A DNA stretch of 64,000 bases from assembly GCA_007751255.1 (NCBI GenBank), contig CP036296.1:5642001-5706000 (forward strand), in the 5' to 3' direction. This document shows, one piece after another, positions 21,918-30,563 of this stretch. The translations under genes and the position numbers were made by a program. Every line of letters begins with the position of its first letter. The first letter of the stretch is position 1. The notes below the pieces were generated by a model. That model did not search any database and had not been told where the DNA came from. It worked only from the letters and a program-made list of their open reading frames with translations. This DNA comes from Engelhardtia mirabilis. Lineage in GTDB: Bacteria; Planctomycetota; UBA1135; GCA-002686595.

Positions 21918-21954
21918 CGGACCCCGGTGGCGGCGGATGCGTCGCCGGGGTCCG
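21918..21954. terminator. Shared hairpin of convergent genes
   Basis: CGGACCCCGG (21918-21927) pairs with CCGGGGTCCG (21945-21954) across a 17-base loop. It sits 60 bp after the secreted-protein stop and 2 bp before the 3' end of the symporter gene on the other strand, so it can serve both. No T-run. Confidence 0.6.
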
Positions 21955-21956
21955 AG

Positions 21957-23798
21957 TCAGTGGGCCTGGGCCCCGCCCGCGCCCTTGGGGACGCGGACCG
22001 AGCTGACCAGCGCTTGGATCTCGGGCGGCGGCGGCGGCGTGAACTTGGCCACGGCGATCGCCACGGCGAAGTTCAGGGCCATGCCCAAGGCACCGATGCC
22101 CTCGGGGCTGATGCCGAACCACCAGTGCTCCGCGGTGTTGGTCTCCGGCGCGACGAACTTGAACCAGACGATGTAGCCGGCGGTGAAGGTGATCCCCGCC
22201 ACCATGCCGCTGATCGCGCCCTCGCGATTCATGCGGCGCGAGAAGATCCCGAGCAGGATCGCCGGGAAGAACGACGAGGCCGCCAGGCCGAAGGCGAAGG
22301 CCACCACCTGGGCCACGAAGCCCGGCGGGTAGATGCCGAGTAGGCCCGCGAAGATCACCGCGACCCCGGCCGAGATGCGCGCGGCGGCCAACTCGCGCGA
22401 CTCGCGGATCTGCGGGAAGAACGTGCGCTTGAGTAGGTCGTGGCTGACGGCGGTGGAAATCACCAGCAAGAGGCCCGCCGCCGTGGAGAGGGCCGCAGCC
22501 AGCCCACCGGCGGCCACCAGCGCGATGACCCAGTTCGGCAGGCCTGCGATCTCGGGATTGGCCAGCACCATGATGTCCCGGTCGATGTAGAGCTCGTTCT
22601 CGCCCGCGGAGGGCGCGTTGGTCACAAGGCGCTCACCGGAGACCCCGCGGCCGGCCTCGTCCGTGGGTCCCGACTCGAAGGCGGGCTTGCCGTCGAAGGG
22701 CGCGCCGCTGCGGTAGCGCACGCGCCCATCGCCGTCCTTGTCGACCCAGGCGATGAGGCCCGAGTTCTCCCAGTTCTTGAACCAGGCCGGGATGGTCTTG
22801 GCCGCGTCCGTCTCGGACGACTCGGCGTAGCGCGCCCCCTCGACCACGTCGATCAGGTTGGTGCGCGCGAAGGCCCCCACCGCCGGCGCAGCGGTGTAGA
22901 GCACCGCGATGAACAGCAGGGCCCAACCGGCCGAGGTGCGCGCGTCGCGCACGCGGGGCACGGTGTAGAAACGGATGATCACGTGGGGCAGGCCGGCCGT
23001 GCCCACCATCAGCGCCAGGGTGATGCAGAAGACGTCGACCAGACCCTTGGAGCCCGAGGTGTAGGGCGCGAAGCCGAGCTCCGCGTGCAGCCCGTCGAGC
23101 TTGGCCAAGAGCGAAATCGTCTCACCCCCCGCGATGCGGCTGCCCACCTCGCCGGCGAGGTTCGAGCCGAAGCCGAGCTGCGGCACCGCCACCCCGGTCA
23201 TCAGGATCGAGATGAAGATCGCCGGCACCATGAAGGCGAAGATCAGCACGCAATACTGCGCCACCTGGGTGTAGGTGATGCCCTTCATGCCCCCGAGCAC
23301 CGCGTAGAACAGCACCACGCCCATACCGATCACGACGCCGGTCTCGACCGGCACCTCGAGGAAGCGCCCGAAGACCACGCCCACGCCGCGCATCTGCCCC
23401 GCGACGTAGGTGAACGACACGAAGATCGCGCAGACCACCGCCACCAGCCGCGCGGTGCGCGAGTAGTAGCGGTCGCCCACGAAGTCAGGGACCGTGAAGC
23501 GGCCGAACTTGCGTAGGTAGGGCGCCAGCAGGAGGGCCAAGAGCACATAGCCCCCGGTCCAACCCATCAGGTAGACGCTGCCGTCGTAGCCCATGAACGA
23601 GATCAGCCCCGCCATGGAGATGAACGAGGCGGCGCTCATCCAGTCGGCGGCGGTGGCCATGCCGTTGGCGACCGGATGCACCCCACCGCCGGCCACGTAG
23701 AACTCGCGCGTGCTGCCGGCCCGGGCCCAGATCGCGATGGCGATGTAGAGGGCGAAGGTCAGCCCGACGATCAGGAAGGTCCAGCTCTTGACGTCCAT
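21957..23798 (-). CDS. Sodium-solute symporter (SSS family, acetate-permease-like)
   Basis: 613 residues with about 13-14 membrane helices. The start MDVKSWTFLIVGLTFALYIAIA and the phrases AADWMSAASFISMAGL, FTVPDFVGDRYYS and VFYAVLGGMKGITYTQVAQY-like text (VLGGMKGITYTQVAQY) are diagnostic of the SSS family branch that includes ActP and the VC_2705 group. It probably couples sodium entry to uptake of acetate or another small carboxylate. A hydrophilic insertion of about 90 residues (residues 320-410) breaks the usual helix pattern. It follows the DUF4212 gene by 7 bp, the standard partner of this branch. Location: inner membrane. Confidence 0.92.
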   Translation of the reverse strand: MDVKSWTFLIVGLTFALYIAIAIWARAGSTREFYVAGGGVHPVANGMATAADWMSAASFISMAGLISFMGYDGSVYLMGWTGGYVLLALLLAPYLRKFGRFTVPDFVGDRYYSRTARLVAVVCAIFVSFTYVAGQMRGVGVVFGRFLEVPVETGVVIGMGVVLFYAVLGGMKGITYTQVAQYCVLIFAFMVPAIFISILMTGVAVPQLGFGSNLAGEVGSRIAGGETISLLAKLDGLHAELGFAPYTSGSKGLVDVFCITLALMVGTAGLPHVIIRFYTVPRVRDARTSAGWALLFIAVLYTAAPAVGAFARTNLIDVVEGARYAESSETDAAKTIPAWFKNWENSGLIAWVDKDGDGRVRYRSGAPFDGKPAFESGPTDEAGRGVSGERLVTNAPSAGENELYIDRDIMVLANPEIAGLPNWVIALVAAGGLAAALSTAAGLLLVISTAVSHDLLKRTFFPQIRESRELAAARISAGVAVIFAGLLGIYPPGFVAQVVAFAFGLAASSFFPAILLGIFSRRMNREGAISGMVAGITFTAGYIVWFKFVAPETNTAEHWWFGISPEGIGALGMALNFAVAIAVAKFTPPPPPEIQALVSSVRVPKGAGGAQAH

Positions 23799-23805
23799 GG
23801 CGCCG

Positions 23806-24096
23806 TCAGTCCTCGGAGACGCCGTAGCGACGGTCGAGCCGCTTCATGGCCACGACGTAGACGAAGATCAGCACGCAGAAGGTGTAGATCGAGCCGGCCT
23901 GGGCGAACCAGAAGCCGAGCGGGAAGCCGGTGCCCGGGAGCTGGTACTCGTTGAGCGGCTCCGCGAACAGGATCCCGCAGCCGAAGGAGACGGCGAACCA
24001 GATCGAGAGCAGGAGGCCAAGCAGCCGCAGGTTCGCGCGCCAGTAGGCGCGTGCGGCCATTCTGCCGTCGGGATCGAATCGAGAATCGGACACGCG
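23806..24096 (-). CDS. DUF4212 small subunit of the sodium-solute symporter
   Basis: 96 residues if the GTG at 24096 (VSDSRFDPDGR) is used, 84 from ATG 24060 (MAARAYWRANL). The conserved core AYWRANLRLLGLLLSIWF, the GFPLGFWFAQAGSIY phrase, two membrane helices and the ending MKRLDRRYGVSED identify DUF4212. This protein always sits immediately before an SSS symporter and is thought to be its partner. I prefer the GTG because family members usually begin with a short MSD-type stretch before AYWRANL, but no Shine-Dalgarno decides it. Confidence 0.85.
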   Translation of the reverse strand, partial: RVSDSRFDPDGRMAARAYWRANLRLLGLLLSIWFAVSFGCGILFAEPLNEYQLPGTGFPLGFWFAQAGSIYTFCVLIFVYVVAMKRLDRRYGVSED

Positions 24097-24447
24097 TGGG
24101 GTCGTCGAGTAGAGGACGCGGACGGGGCGGTGGAGCACTCCTCGCCCATCGGTGCTGTCATGGTACGACGCTCGTGCGCCGCGAGCAGCGCCCCATGACT
24201 TCGCCGCTGCTCGGCCCAATGGAAGGGGACGGGCTCGGCCTTGGAAGTCCAGCCGGGAAGCTGCGCGGCCGTGGACCGCACGACGCCGCCCATCCGCGCG
24301 CGTCCGAGGCTCCCGGTGACGCGGGACGCTCGAGCCACCGACCCTCGTTCAGCCGGCGCGGCGCATGCACCCTGGCCATTGGATCCGTCGTTGACCGAGC
24401 CCCGCACGAGGGACGATCGTCCGTGACCGGGCCAGCGCACGAACGGC
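24097..24447. other. Gene-free stretch
   Basis: Between the DUF4212 start and the 3' end of the next minus-strand gene. It holds a perfect 12-bp palindrome GGACGATCGTCC at 24411-24422 (possible operator, or part of the upstream gene's 3' signal); otherwise I see nothing. Confidence 0.4.
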
Positions 24448-26460
24448 TCAGAGGTCCATGTCCGAGAGCTCGTCGATCACCGGCGGGAGTTCGACCTCAC
24501 CTAGGGTGAAGTCCGGCAGCCGCCGATGGACCGTCCGCCCATCCGGCAAGGTGAGCGGCACATCGAGGACGAACGTGCCCGAGATCGGCGCGATCACCCT
24601 CCAACCGGCCAAGCGCTGGGTACCCAGGTCGAACCCGATCCCCTGCGCCACGACCCCGTCGACCGAGGTGCCGTCGAGCAGCAGGCGGACGTCCCCCTGC
24701 ATCGACAGCGGCAGGCTCAGGTCCACCCCGTCCAGCTTCCAGCGAACCTCGCGGGCGAAGCTGCGTCGCTGCTCCCACTCGACCAGGACTTCCTGACGGT
24801 CGACCGAGAAGCTCGATGGCTCGATAACGACCGTTCCGCCCGGAACCTGCAGTCCGTACTCGCCGTGAACGAGAAGGTACTCGGAGGACCGCTCGTCGGT
24901 GCCGATAGGACGAATCGGAGACGGGATCTCCGGCGGGACCGCAAGCGGTTCGAGTACCGGCCGCGGCCGACTTCCGCCGGCGGCGGTCGCCTCGGCCTCT
25001 GCCCCTCGCGGCTGAACCCTCACCCTCCCGATTGCCGGAACAACGACCGTCGGCCCGGACCCGCTCGGCGGCAGCTCGACGTCGGTCACGAATCCGACCG
25101 GCTGGAGCGAGAGGACGTAGGGGCCCGCCGCCAGATCGACGAACTCGTGCAGCTCGACGGTGAAATCATCCCTGGCCGTGACCCGTCCCGAGTCGAGTCG
25201 GCAGCTCAACGACCGCCGTTGACCCGACGCGAGCTGGCCGCCGCTTCCGGCAGTCAGGAAGACCTTGAGTCGCCCCTCACCAAGGGCCAGAACCTCGCGC
25301 CAGGGGCGCGCGAAGCGAAGCGCGATCCGTCCCGTCGTGGGGCGCGCGACCTCGTCCGTGTAGATCCACACGGCAATCTCGCGCTCGGAATCGCTCGAGA
25401 CCTCGAAGGACTCCACAGACAGCTCGACTCCCGCCTCGGCGTTCACACCAGAATCCGAAAGACGATAGGTCCCCGACGGCAACTGCGGCAGGGCCGTGCG
25501 GAGCTCGAAGTCCCCTTGGGAGTTCTCGAACCAACGGGACCTCTCGAGCCTGACGACGGCCACGCCCGCAGCCTCGGCGTCGGAGGGACGCAGTCCACGC
25601 ACCGCGCTCACACTCAGGAAAAGGCCGTCGAGGGGCGCCCCGGCGAGAAGGACGAGTTCGACGTCCCGGGTGGCAGTCAAGACGACATCCGAAAGCTCGA
25701 TGGCCACGATCGACCCGTCAGGGGGATCAACCTCCAACGGCGCCGGAGGCGGGGGCACGACGAATCGCGCTCGCCCTCCCTCGGTCAGCAGTTCCAGACG
25801 CTCGCCTGGCCCAGCGAAGGGGAGTGCGATCGGGGACGTCACCTCGGCCCGCAAGCGCGCGTGCCCCTCGGCGCCGACGCCGAACCCGCCGTCGATCGGC
25901 GGCCCCAGCCTCAGGGGCAGCGTCCACGGCGCGCCCGCCTCGTCGACCACCCGCGCCGGCACCGCGCGGCCAGGGAAGACCGCAACGGGCGTCTGCTCGA
26001 CGAGCTCCGCCCACGTCGCATCGAGTTCGAGGTAGGTGTAATCGACCCCATCGAGCCGCAGGTCCACCACCCAACACGCCTCGTCCAGCCCGAGCCCATC
26101 CGGGAGCCGCGCGCTCCCTTCGCGAACCTCGACCCTCCGAAGTGCTCCCCCCGAGGTCAGCAAGCACAGCTCTCCCCACCCGTCGAGCAGCACGCCGTCG
26201 CGGGAGTCCTCGAACTGGATGGTGCTGAGCCGAAGCTCATCGCTCGCGCCGTCGGCAAGTGGCCCCGAGGGTGCCAGCGCCCGATCGTTGCCGCCATCCG
26301 CGGCGTAGGAATCGGGTGAAGTAAGCCCTCCATTCGAATCGTCGACGCCATCCTGTTCGGCGATTCGCCGCGCGGCACCTCCCGGATCTCCGACTCTCGG
26401 CAAGTCGACGAGAAGCAGTCCAATCGCGAGCACGACCACGACGACAATCAGTTTCCGCAT
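24448..26460 (-). CDS. Membrane-anchored or secreted protein of unknown function
   Basis: 670 residues from ATG 26460. The N-terminus (MRKLIVVVVVLAIGLLLVDL) is a signal anchor, followed by an acidic, low-complexity linker (to about residue 60). The rest is beta-rich with few cysteines and many Pro/Gly turns, like stacked immunoglobulin or carboxypeptidase-regulatory-like domains, but no motif is firm. The C-terminus ends in an acidic helix (PPVIDELSDMDL). Gene on its own after a strong terminator. Style, length and composition resemble the 686-residue protein at 5969-8029. Function unknown. Confidence 0.65.
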   Translation of the reverse strand: MRKLIVVVVVLAIGLLLVDLPRVGDPGGAARRIAEQDGVDDSNGGLTSPDSYAADGGNDRALAPSGPLADGASDELRLSTIQFEDSRDGVLLDGWGELCLLTSGGALRRVEVREGSARLPDGLGLDEACWVVDLRLDGVDYTYLELDATWAELVEQTPVAVFPGRAVPARVVDEAGAPWTLPLRLGPPIDGGFGVGAEGHARLRAEVTSPIALPFAGPGERLELLTEGGRARFVVPPPPAPLEVDPPDGSIVAIELSDVVLTATRDVELVLLAGAPLDGLFLSVSAVRGLRPSDAEAAGVAVVRLERSRWFENSQGDFELRTALPQLPSGTYRLSDSGVNAEAGVELSVESFEVSSDSEREIAVWIYTDEVARPTTGRIALRFARPWREVLALGEGRLKVFLTAGSGGQLASGQRRSLSCRLDSGRVTARDDFTVELHEFVDLAAGPYVLSLQPVGFVTDVELPPSGSGPTVVVPAIGRVRVQPRGAEAEATAAGGSRPRPVLEPLAVPPEIPSPIRPIGTDERSSEYLLVHGEYGLQVPGGTVVIEPSSFSVDRQEVLVEWEQRRSFAREVRWKLDGVDLSLPLSMQGDVRLLLDGTSVDGVVAQGIGFDLGTQRLAGWRVIAPISGTFVLDVPLTLPDGRTVHRRLPDFTLGEVELPPVIDELSDMDL

Positions 26461-26516
26461 GTCAAGACTCTTTCGACCTCCCAGCCCGCGGGCGATGACA
26501 GCGAACAGCCAGGAGC

Positions 26517-26550
26517 GGCGCGCGCAGATCGAGCCCGATCGGCGCGCGCC
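26517..26550 (-). terminator. Strong hairpin after the small Cys-containing gene
   Basis: A 15-bp stem (left arm 26517-26531, right arm 26536-26550) with one mismatch and a 4-base loop, about 50 bp after the stop of the minus-strand gene at 26601. It separates that gene from the next one at 26460. No clear T-run. Confidence 0.65.
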
Positions 26551-26600
26551 GAAGCCTAACCGACCCGCGCGGCAAGGATCTGCTCAGAGCATTCAACCGC

Positions 26601-26981
26601 TCAACAGTCCCGGCACTCCACGCTGATCCCCCCCGAATAGTCCCCGGTCACGGTAAAGACCCCACCCACCTCGGTGATGCCCGTGATCGTGAAATCCGCG
26701 GGGTCGGCTGGGCCCGTGTTGCCCTTCTCGCAACTCCAGATCGCAAGTGGGTCGATGCTGAAGCAGACACCGCAGGCCCATTCATCGGCGATGTCATTCG
26801 CGAAGATTCCGGACGCGATATCGACGGGATCAGACCCGGCCGTGAATTGAATCGTCATCTCCTCGGTGTATGTGAATACCCCCGACGTTCCGCATGCAAC
26901 GATCAACGAGGGCGCGGTGGTCTGGGCGATCCCGACCGAAGCGAAGATTGAAAGGATCCCGACCGGCTTGGCGAGACGCAT
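26601..26981 (-). CDS. Small secreted Cys-containing protein, unknown
   Basis: 126 residues from ATG 26981 (MRLAKPVGILSIFASVGIAQ), chosen because it gives a proper signal peptide; the frame opens at 27065. The mature protein of about 105 residues has cysteines at VACGTS, WACGVCFS, WSCEKG and VECRDC-end, compatible with two or three disulfides, and a beta-rich pattern. Composition is moderately lower in GC than neighbours. Stand-alone, with its own terminator. No family recognised. Confidence 0.6.
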   Translation of the reverse strand: MRLAKPVGILSIFASVGIAQTTAPSLIVACGTSGVFTYTEEMTIQFTAGSDPVDIASGIFANDIADEWACGVCFSIDPLAIWSCEKGNTGPADPADFTITGITEVGGVFTVTGDYSGGISVECRDC

Positions 26982-27434
26982 GGATATGGCCCTTCTCGAA
27001 GCCGCACGCTTCTGACTGCAAGACATGTTTCTCTGACTGCTGGGGTATCTTCGAATGCCACGCATCCCCCTCGATGCAGGCTCGCTTCGTGGAGGCTACC
27101 CCCCCCTCGACGCTCGCAACAATCCGTTGCGCGCGCGCCGGCATGGGGCGCCACCGATCTGCCCAACGTCGTGCTGGCGAGCCCAACCGCACGAACCGAT
27201 CCGGTCGGAGGGAAGGTCTCCAACCTCACCGAACGGGGCAGAGCTGGTCGCGCAGACTGGGGTGAACCGCGATCCGGATCGGAGAGTCGGGAGCCGAGCG
27301 TCAGCGGCTCGGCGCCGCTGTAGGCGCCGACGAGCGCACCGCAAAGTGGACCGGGTCCGGATCCGCGCCCGCCGGGTGCCCGGGACGGCCGCGCCGAGAC
27401 AGGGCGGTGGCCCGTCCCTCTCGAGGGGGGCACA
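26982..27434. other. Divergent gene-free region
   Basis: Between the divergent starts at 26981 and 27435. It contains a short palindrome (CGATCCGGATCG near 27271) and another partial copy (GTCCGGATCC near 27355) but no gene and no clear promoter. The last bases GAGGGGGG (27423-27430) form the ribosome binding site of the next gene. Confidence 0.4.
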
Positions 27435-29030
27435 ATGGGGCATCGCGGTCCCCCACCGGGCGCGCCCGACCCCATCCCCATGACCTCCGAACCGCCCACA
27501 TCGTCGACGCCCCAGGCGCAGGGCGGCAGCCCCGCAGAAGTCGAAGGCGCGCGTCCCGAGGCAATGGATCGAGGGATTCCCGAGGCCGCCGAAGGCTCTC
27601 CCACCTTGGGCCGCGGGCCCAAGGACTTCGACGTCGGCGAGCCGGTGGGGCCGACGCCGGAGCGTGACTTCTGGGAGGCGATCTACACCCGGCGCTCGAT
27701 CCGCAAGTTCGACGAGCGGCCGGTGCCGCGCGAGCTGGCCGACCAGGTCATGCACGCGGGGATCTGGGCGCCCTCCTCCTGCAACTACCAGATGTGGGAT
27801 CTGGTGGCGGTGGACGATCCCGAGGTCAACGCGAAGCTCGCCGCCCTGTCGAGCCAGATGGGCAACGCGCCCACCAACATCGTCGTCTCCTACGGGCGCG
27901 AGTTCTCGGAGGAGAGCTGGGCCAACATCCAGTCGGCCAGCGCGATGATCCAGAACATGAGCCTGGCGGCCCAGGTGCTGGGACTGGGGACCTTTTGGAT
28001 CACCCAGACCGGTGACAAGGAAGCGGTGCGCGAGCTGGTGGGCTTGCCCTATGACCGCTTGGTCGTGGCGGTGCTGGCCCTGGGCTATCCCAAGTTCCAG
28101 CCCAAGTCGGGCCCCAAGCGCCGCCCCCTCGACGTGGTGCGCCACTGGAACCACTACGGCGGGCGGCCGATCCCCTCCTCGCCCGATCCGGCCGCCTGGC
28201 ACCCCGACGACCTGGCCGTGTACCAGCGCGCGCGGGTGCTCAACGGGCTGCGGCACAACAAGCCGCGGCCCTGGGAGGTGCGCGCCACGGAGGCGGCGAT
28301 CGAGCGCTTCGTGGAGCGCGGTGCGGACAAGCTCGAAGAGGATCAGCCGCCCCTGGGCCGCTGGCTCGACGTGCTGCCCTGCACGGGCATCGTGACCGAG
28401 CGCACCTGGCGCCAACGCCGCGGCTTCCACTTCGACGTGGTCGAGCGCACCAAGGAGGTCGGCGAGTTCGTGGCCAACCGGGTGCGGCCGGTGGCCGGCA
28501 TCCACCTGTGGAGTCCCGACGACGCCGTGCGCCTGGGGCCGCAGGCGCCGCCCGAGGCGACCTACGCCGTGGCCACGTGCCTGTTCCGCCTCGAGGACCT
28601 GGCGCCGGACCAGCGCGGCCCGCTCCTGGCCGACATCGCGCGCTGGCTCGAGCCCGGGGGCGAGTTGATCCTGGGGCTGGTCAGCACGCGCTCGTTCCAC
28701 AGCCTGACCGAACGCCTGCGCTCGAAGCGCGGCGGGCCGCGGGGCGTGGAGTACGTGCTCTCGCCCGACCCGAACATCGGTCCCTTCGAGGCCGTCGATC
28801 CGCGCGCGATCGAGCGCCTGGCCCACGACGCGGGCTTCGAGACCGTCGATCGCCTGGGCCTGCAGGCCGCCCCTCAACCGGAGGAGCTGGCCTTCCGCAC
28901 GCGCAACTTCTCCGAGCGCGGCAAGCGCCTGGCGGGACTGGTCGGCAGCGCCCTGGGCAAGCTCGAGCAACTTCCCGGCGTGCAGAGCCGCTTCGGGCGC
29001 TTCCAGTTCCTGCGCCTGCGCCGCCGCTGA
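27435..29030 (+). CDS. Nitroreductase-methyltransferase-like fusion protein
   Basis: 531 residues. Residues 1-75 are a Pro/Gly/Glu-rich, probably unstructured leader. Residues about 77-235 are a nitroreductase-family FMN domain (YTRRSIRKFDERPVPRELAD, WAPSSCNYQMWDL, AAQVLGLGTFWI, LALGYPKFQPK). Residues about 290-520 look like a class I methyltransferase fold: the post-motif regions LEPGGELILGLV and LAHDAGFETVDRLGL are good, but the SAM-binding glycine loop is degenerate (LDVLPCTGI). ATG 27435 has GAGGGGGG four bases upstream; ATG 27480 is an alternative. Single gene, convergent with the cytochrome operon 6 bp away. Substrate unknown. Confidence 0.8.
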   Translation: MGHRGPPPGAPDPIPMTSEPPTSSTPQAQGGSPAEVEGARPEAMDRGIPEAAEGSPTLGRGPKDFDVGEPVGPTPERDFWEAIYTRRSIRKFDERPVPRELADQVMHAGIWAPSSCNYQMWDLVAVDDPEVNAKLAALSSQMGNAPTNIVVSYGREFSEESWANIQSASAMIQNMSLAAQVLGLGTFWITQTGDKEAVRELVGLPYDRLVVAVLALGYPKFQPKSGPKRRPLDVVRHWNHYGGRPIPSSPDPAAWHPDDLAVYQRARVLNGLRHNKPRPWEVRATEAAIERFVERGADKLEEDQPPLGRWLDVLPCTGIVTERTWRQRRGFHFDVVERTKEVGEFVANRVRPVAGIHLWSPDDAVRLGPQAPPEATYAVATCLFRLEDLAPDQRGPLLADIARWLEPGGELILGLVSTRSFHSLTERLRSKRGGPRGVEYVLSPDPNIGPFEAVDPRAIERLAHDAGFETVDRLGLQAAPQPEELAFRTRNFSERGKRLAGLVGSALGKLEQLPGVQSRFGRFQFLRLRRR

Positions 29031-29036
29031 CGTGGG

Positions 29037-30563
29037 TCAGAACTTGACGCGCCACTCGGCCCGAATCCCCTGCGACGAGTCGTCCCCCTCTCGCGTTGCG
29101 ACAAAGGCGTCGAGGCGCAAGACCTGATGTTGGCCGAAGGCCCGCTGGTAGCGGGCCCCCAGTGCCAGGGCGCTCTCGTGCTCGCCCTCGAGACTCCCAC
29201 GACCTCCTATCTCGAAGACGATCTGCCCCCGCGTTCCATTCAGGAAGTGCTGATAGCCGAGAGCTCCACCGACGGTGTCGCTCAAGGCTCCACCGAGCGG
29301 TATGCCGAAGGTGCCCATCCCGACGGGCTCGAAGAGAATCCCGATTCGCGCCACGGCGTCGCCGCGGTCCGGGCCGCGTGCTGCTGAAGAGAACTGATCG
29401 ATGGACCAGAAGCCGTTGGCGTAGACGACGTGCTCCCTGCCCTCGAGCGTGTAGGCGACCTCTGAGGCGAGCAGTGTCCCCGCCGTCGCCGAAGGGGTGT
29501 CACCGTGCAGCGGAACAGATGTCGCGACTCTGAACGTCGTGTCGAGCACCCCGAGCCGCTGCACCGAGCTGCCACCCAGGTAGCAGGCGTCCGAGTCACG
29601 CTGATGACCGTCCACGAAGAGCAGGTCGAGTGCCATGGAACTGTCGAACAGTGAGGTGTCTGCTGCGGTCAGAAGGCCCACCATGGCCCCAGTCTCGCCG
29701 TCCGCCCCACCTCCCTGATCGACGCCGCTCCAGCCCACCAAGCCCGTCAACCGCAGATTCGAGACACCTTCGGCCGTGAGCGAGTTCCGCGTCACTCCGA
29801 GCAGGTCGACGTCGTCGTCGACCAGGAACCCGTCCTGCACGAGCAGAGGAACTCGTCCGATCGTCAGGCCATAGTCCAGGGCGTGGCGGTCCCCATCGTC
29901 CAGCCCCGGAAACAGCTCGCCGAACTCGCCCTCGAAGTAGAGCGTCCGGATTCTCGAGTTGAAGCCAGACTCCCAACCCGAATCCTCGTCGGGTTCGAGG
30001 CTGTATCCGGTGAACTGCCCCCGCTCACCATCGATCGGCCGCAGACCGAGGAGTACCCGTTCGGTTCCGGAAAGCGACAAGTTGGCGAACAAGTCCAGCC
30101 GATTGGCCCACTCGGTGCGAACGTCCGATCCGGAGTCATGGCTCTGCACCGCAGATCGCAAGTCCCCGAAGACGATCAGCGACGGTTGAAACACCTGCCC
30201 CGTGGGTAGCTCGACGCCCGCCGGGATGGGGCCGCTGGAAAGAAACCTTCCCCCGATCTCGAGCAGCGGCTCCGGGCGCTCCGCGATCGCCTCCGCCCGA
30301 TAGCCGATGACTTCGTCCGACAGTTCCGAGTCCAGCGCCAAGCCGTCCGGCTGATGTTCCACCGGCGCGAAGACGAGCGCGTCACGCCCGCGCGGAGTAT
30401 CGGACAAGGGCGTCCGCCCGTCCGCATCGCTGGCCATCGGAAGCTCCCGGCGCAACGGCCTCTGCGCCGCACTCGGAGTGCGACAGCCCGACCCCACCAG
30501 GACCGCAATGAGCAGGACCCAGGAGCTACGAGGAGCTTCGAGCGCCACGGGCTCAGCGTCCAT
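29037..30563 (-). CDS. Outer-membrane-barrel-like lipoprotein of the cytochrome operon
   Basis: 508 residues from ATG 30563. The hydrophobic start ends in a lipobox-like VGSGC (Cys about residue 26). From residue 110 on, alternating polar/apolar strands with aromatic girdles (LIVFGDLRSAVQS, RIRTLYFEGEFGEL, LALGARYQRAF) and a terminal aromatic residue (EWRVKF) fit a beta-barrel of about 16-20 strands. The gene begins 11 bp inside the pentahaem gene, so it is the last of a five-gene operon. By position it could be the pore that carries cytochromes across the outer membrane, as MtrB/PioB do, though no sequence kinship to these is claimed. Confidence 0.6.
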   Translation of the reverse strand: MDAEPVALEAPRSSWVLLIAVLVGSGCRTPSAAQRPLRRELPMASDADGRTPLSDTPRGRDALVFAPVEHQPDGLALDSELSDEVIGYRAEAIAERPEPLLEIGGRFLSSGPIPAGVELPTGQVFQPSLIVFGDLRSAVQSHDSGSDVRTEWANRLDLFANLSLSGTERVLLGLRPIDGERGQFTGYSLEPDEDSGWESGFNSRIRTLYFEGEFGELFPGLDDGDRHALDYGLTIGRVPLLVQDGFLVDDDVDLLGVTRNSLTAEGVSNLRLTGLVGWSGVDQGGGADGETGAMVGLLTAADTSLFDSSMALDLLFVDGHQRDSDACYLGGSSVQRLGVLDTTFRVATSVPLHGDTPSATAGTLLASEVAYTLEGREHVVYANGFWSIDQFSSAARGPDRGDAVARIGILFEPVGMGTFGIPLGGALSDTVGGALGYQHFLNGTRGQIVFEIGGRGSLEGEHESALALGARYQRAFGQHQVLRLDAFVATREGDDSSQGIRAEWRVKF

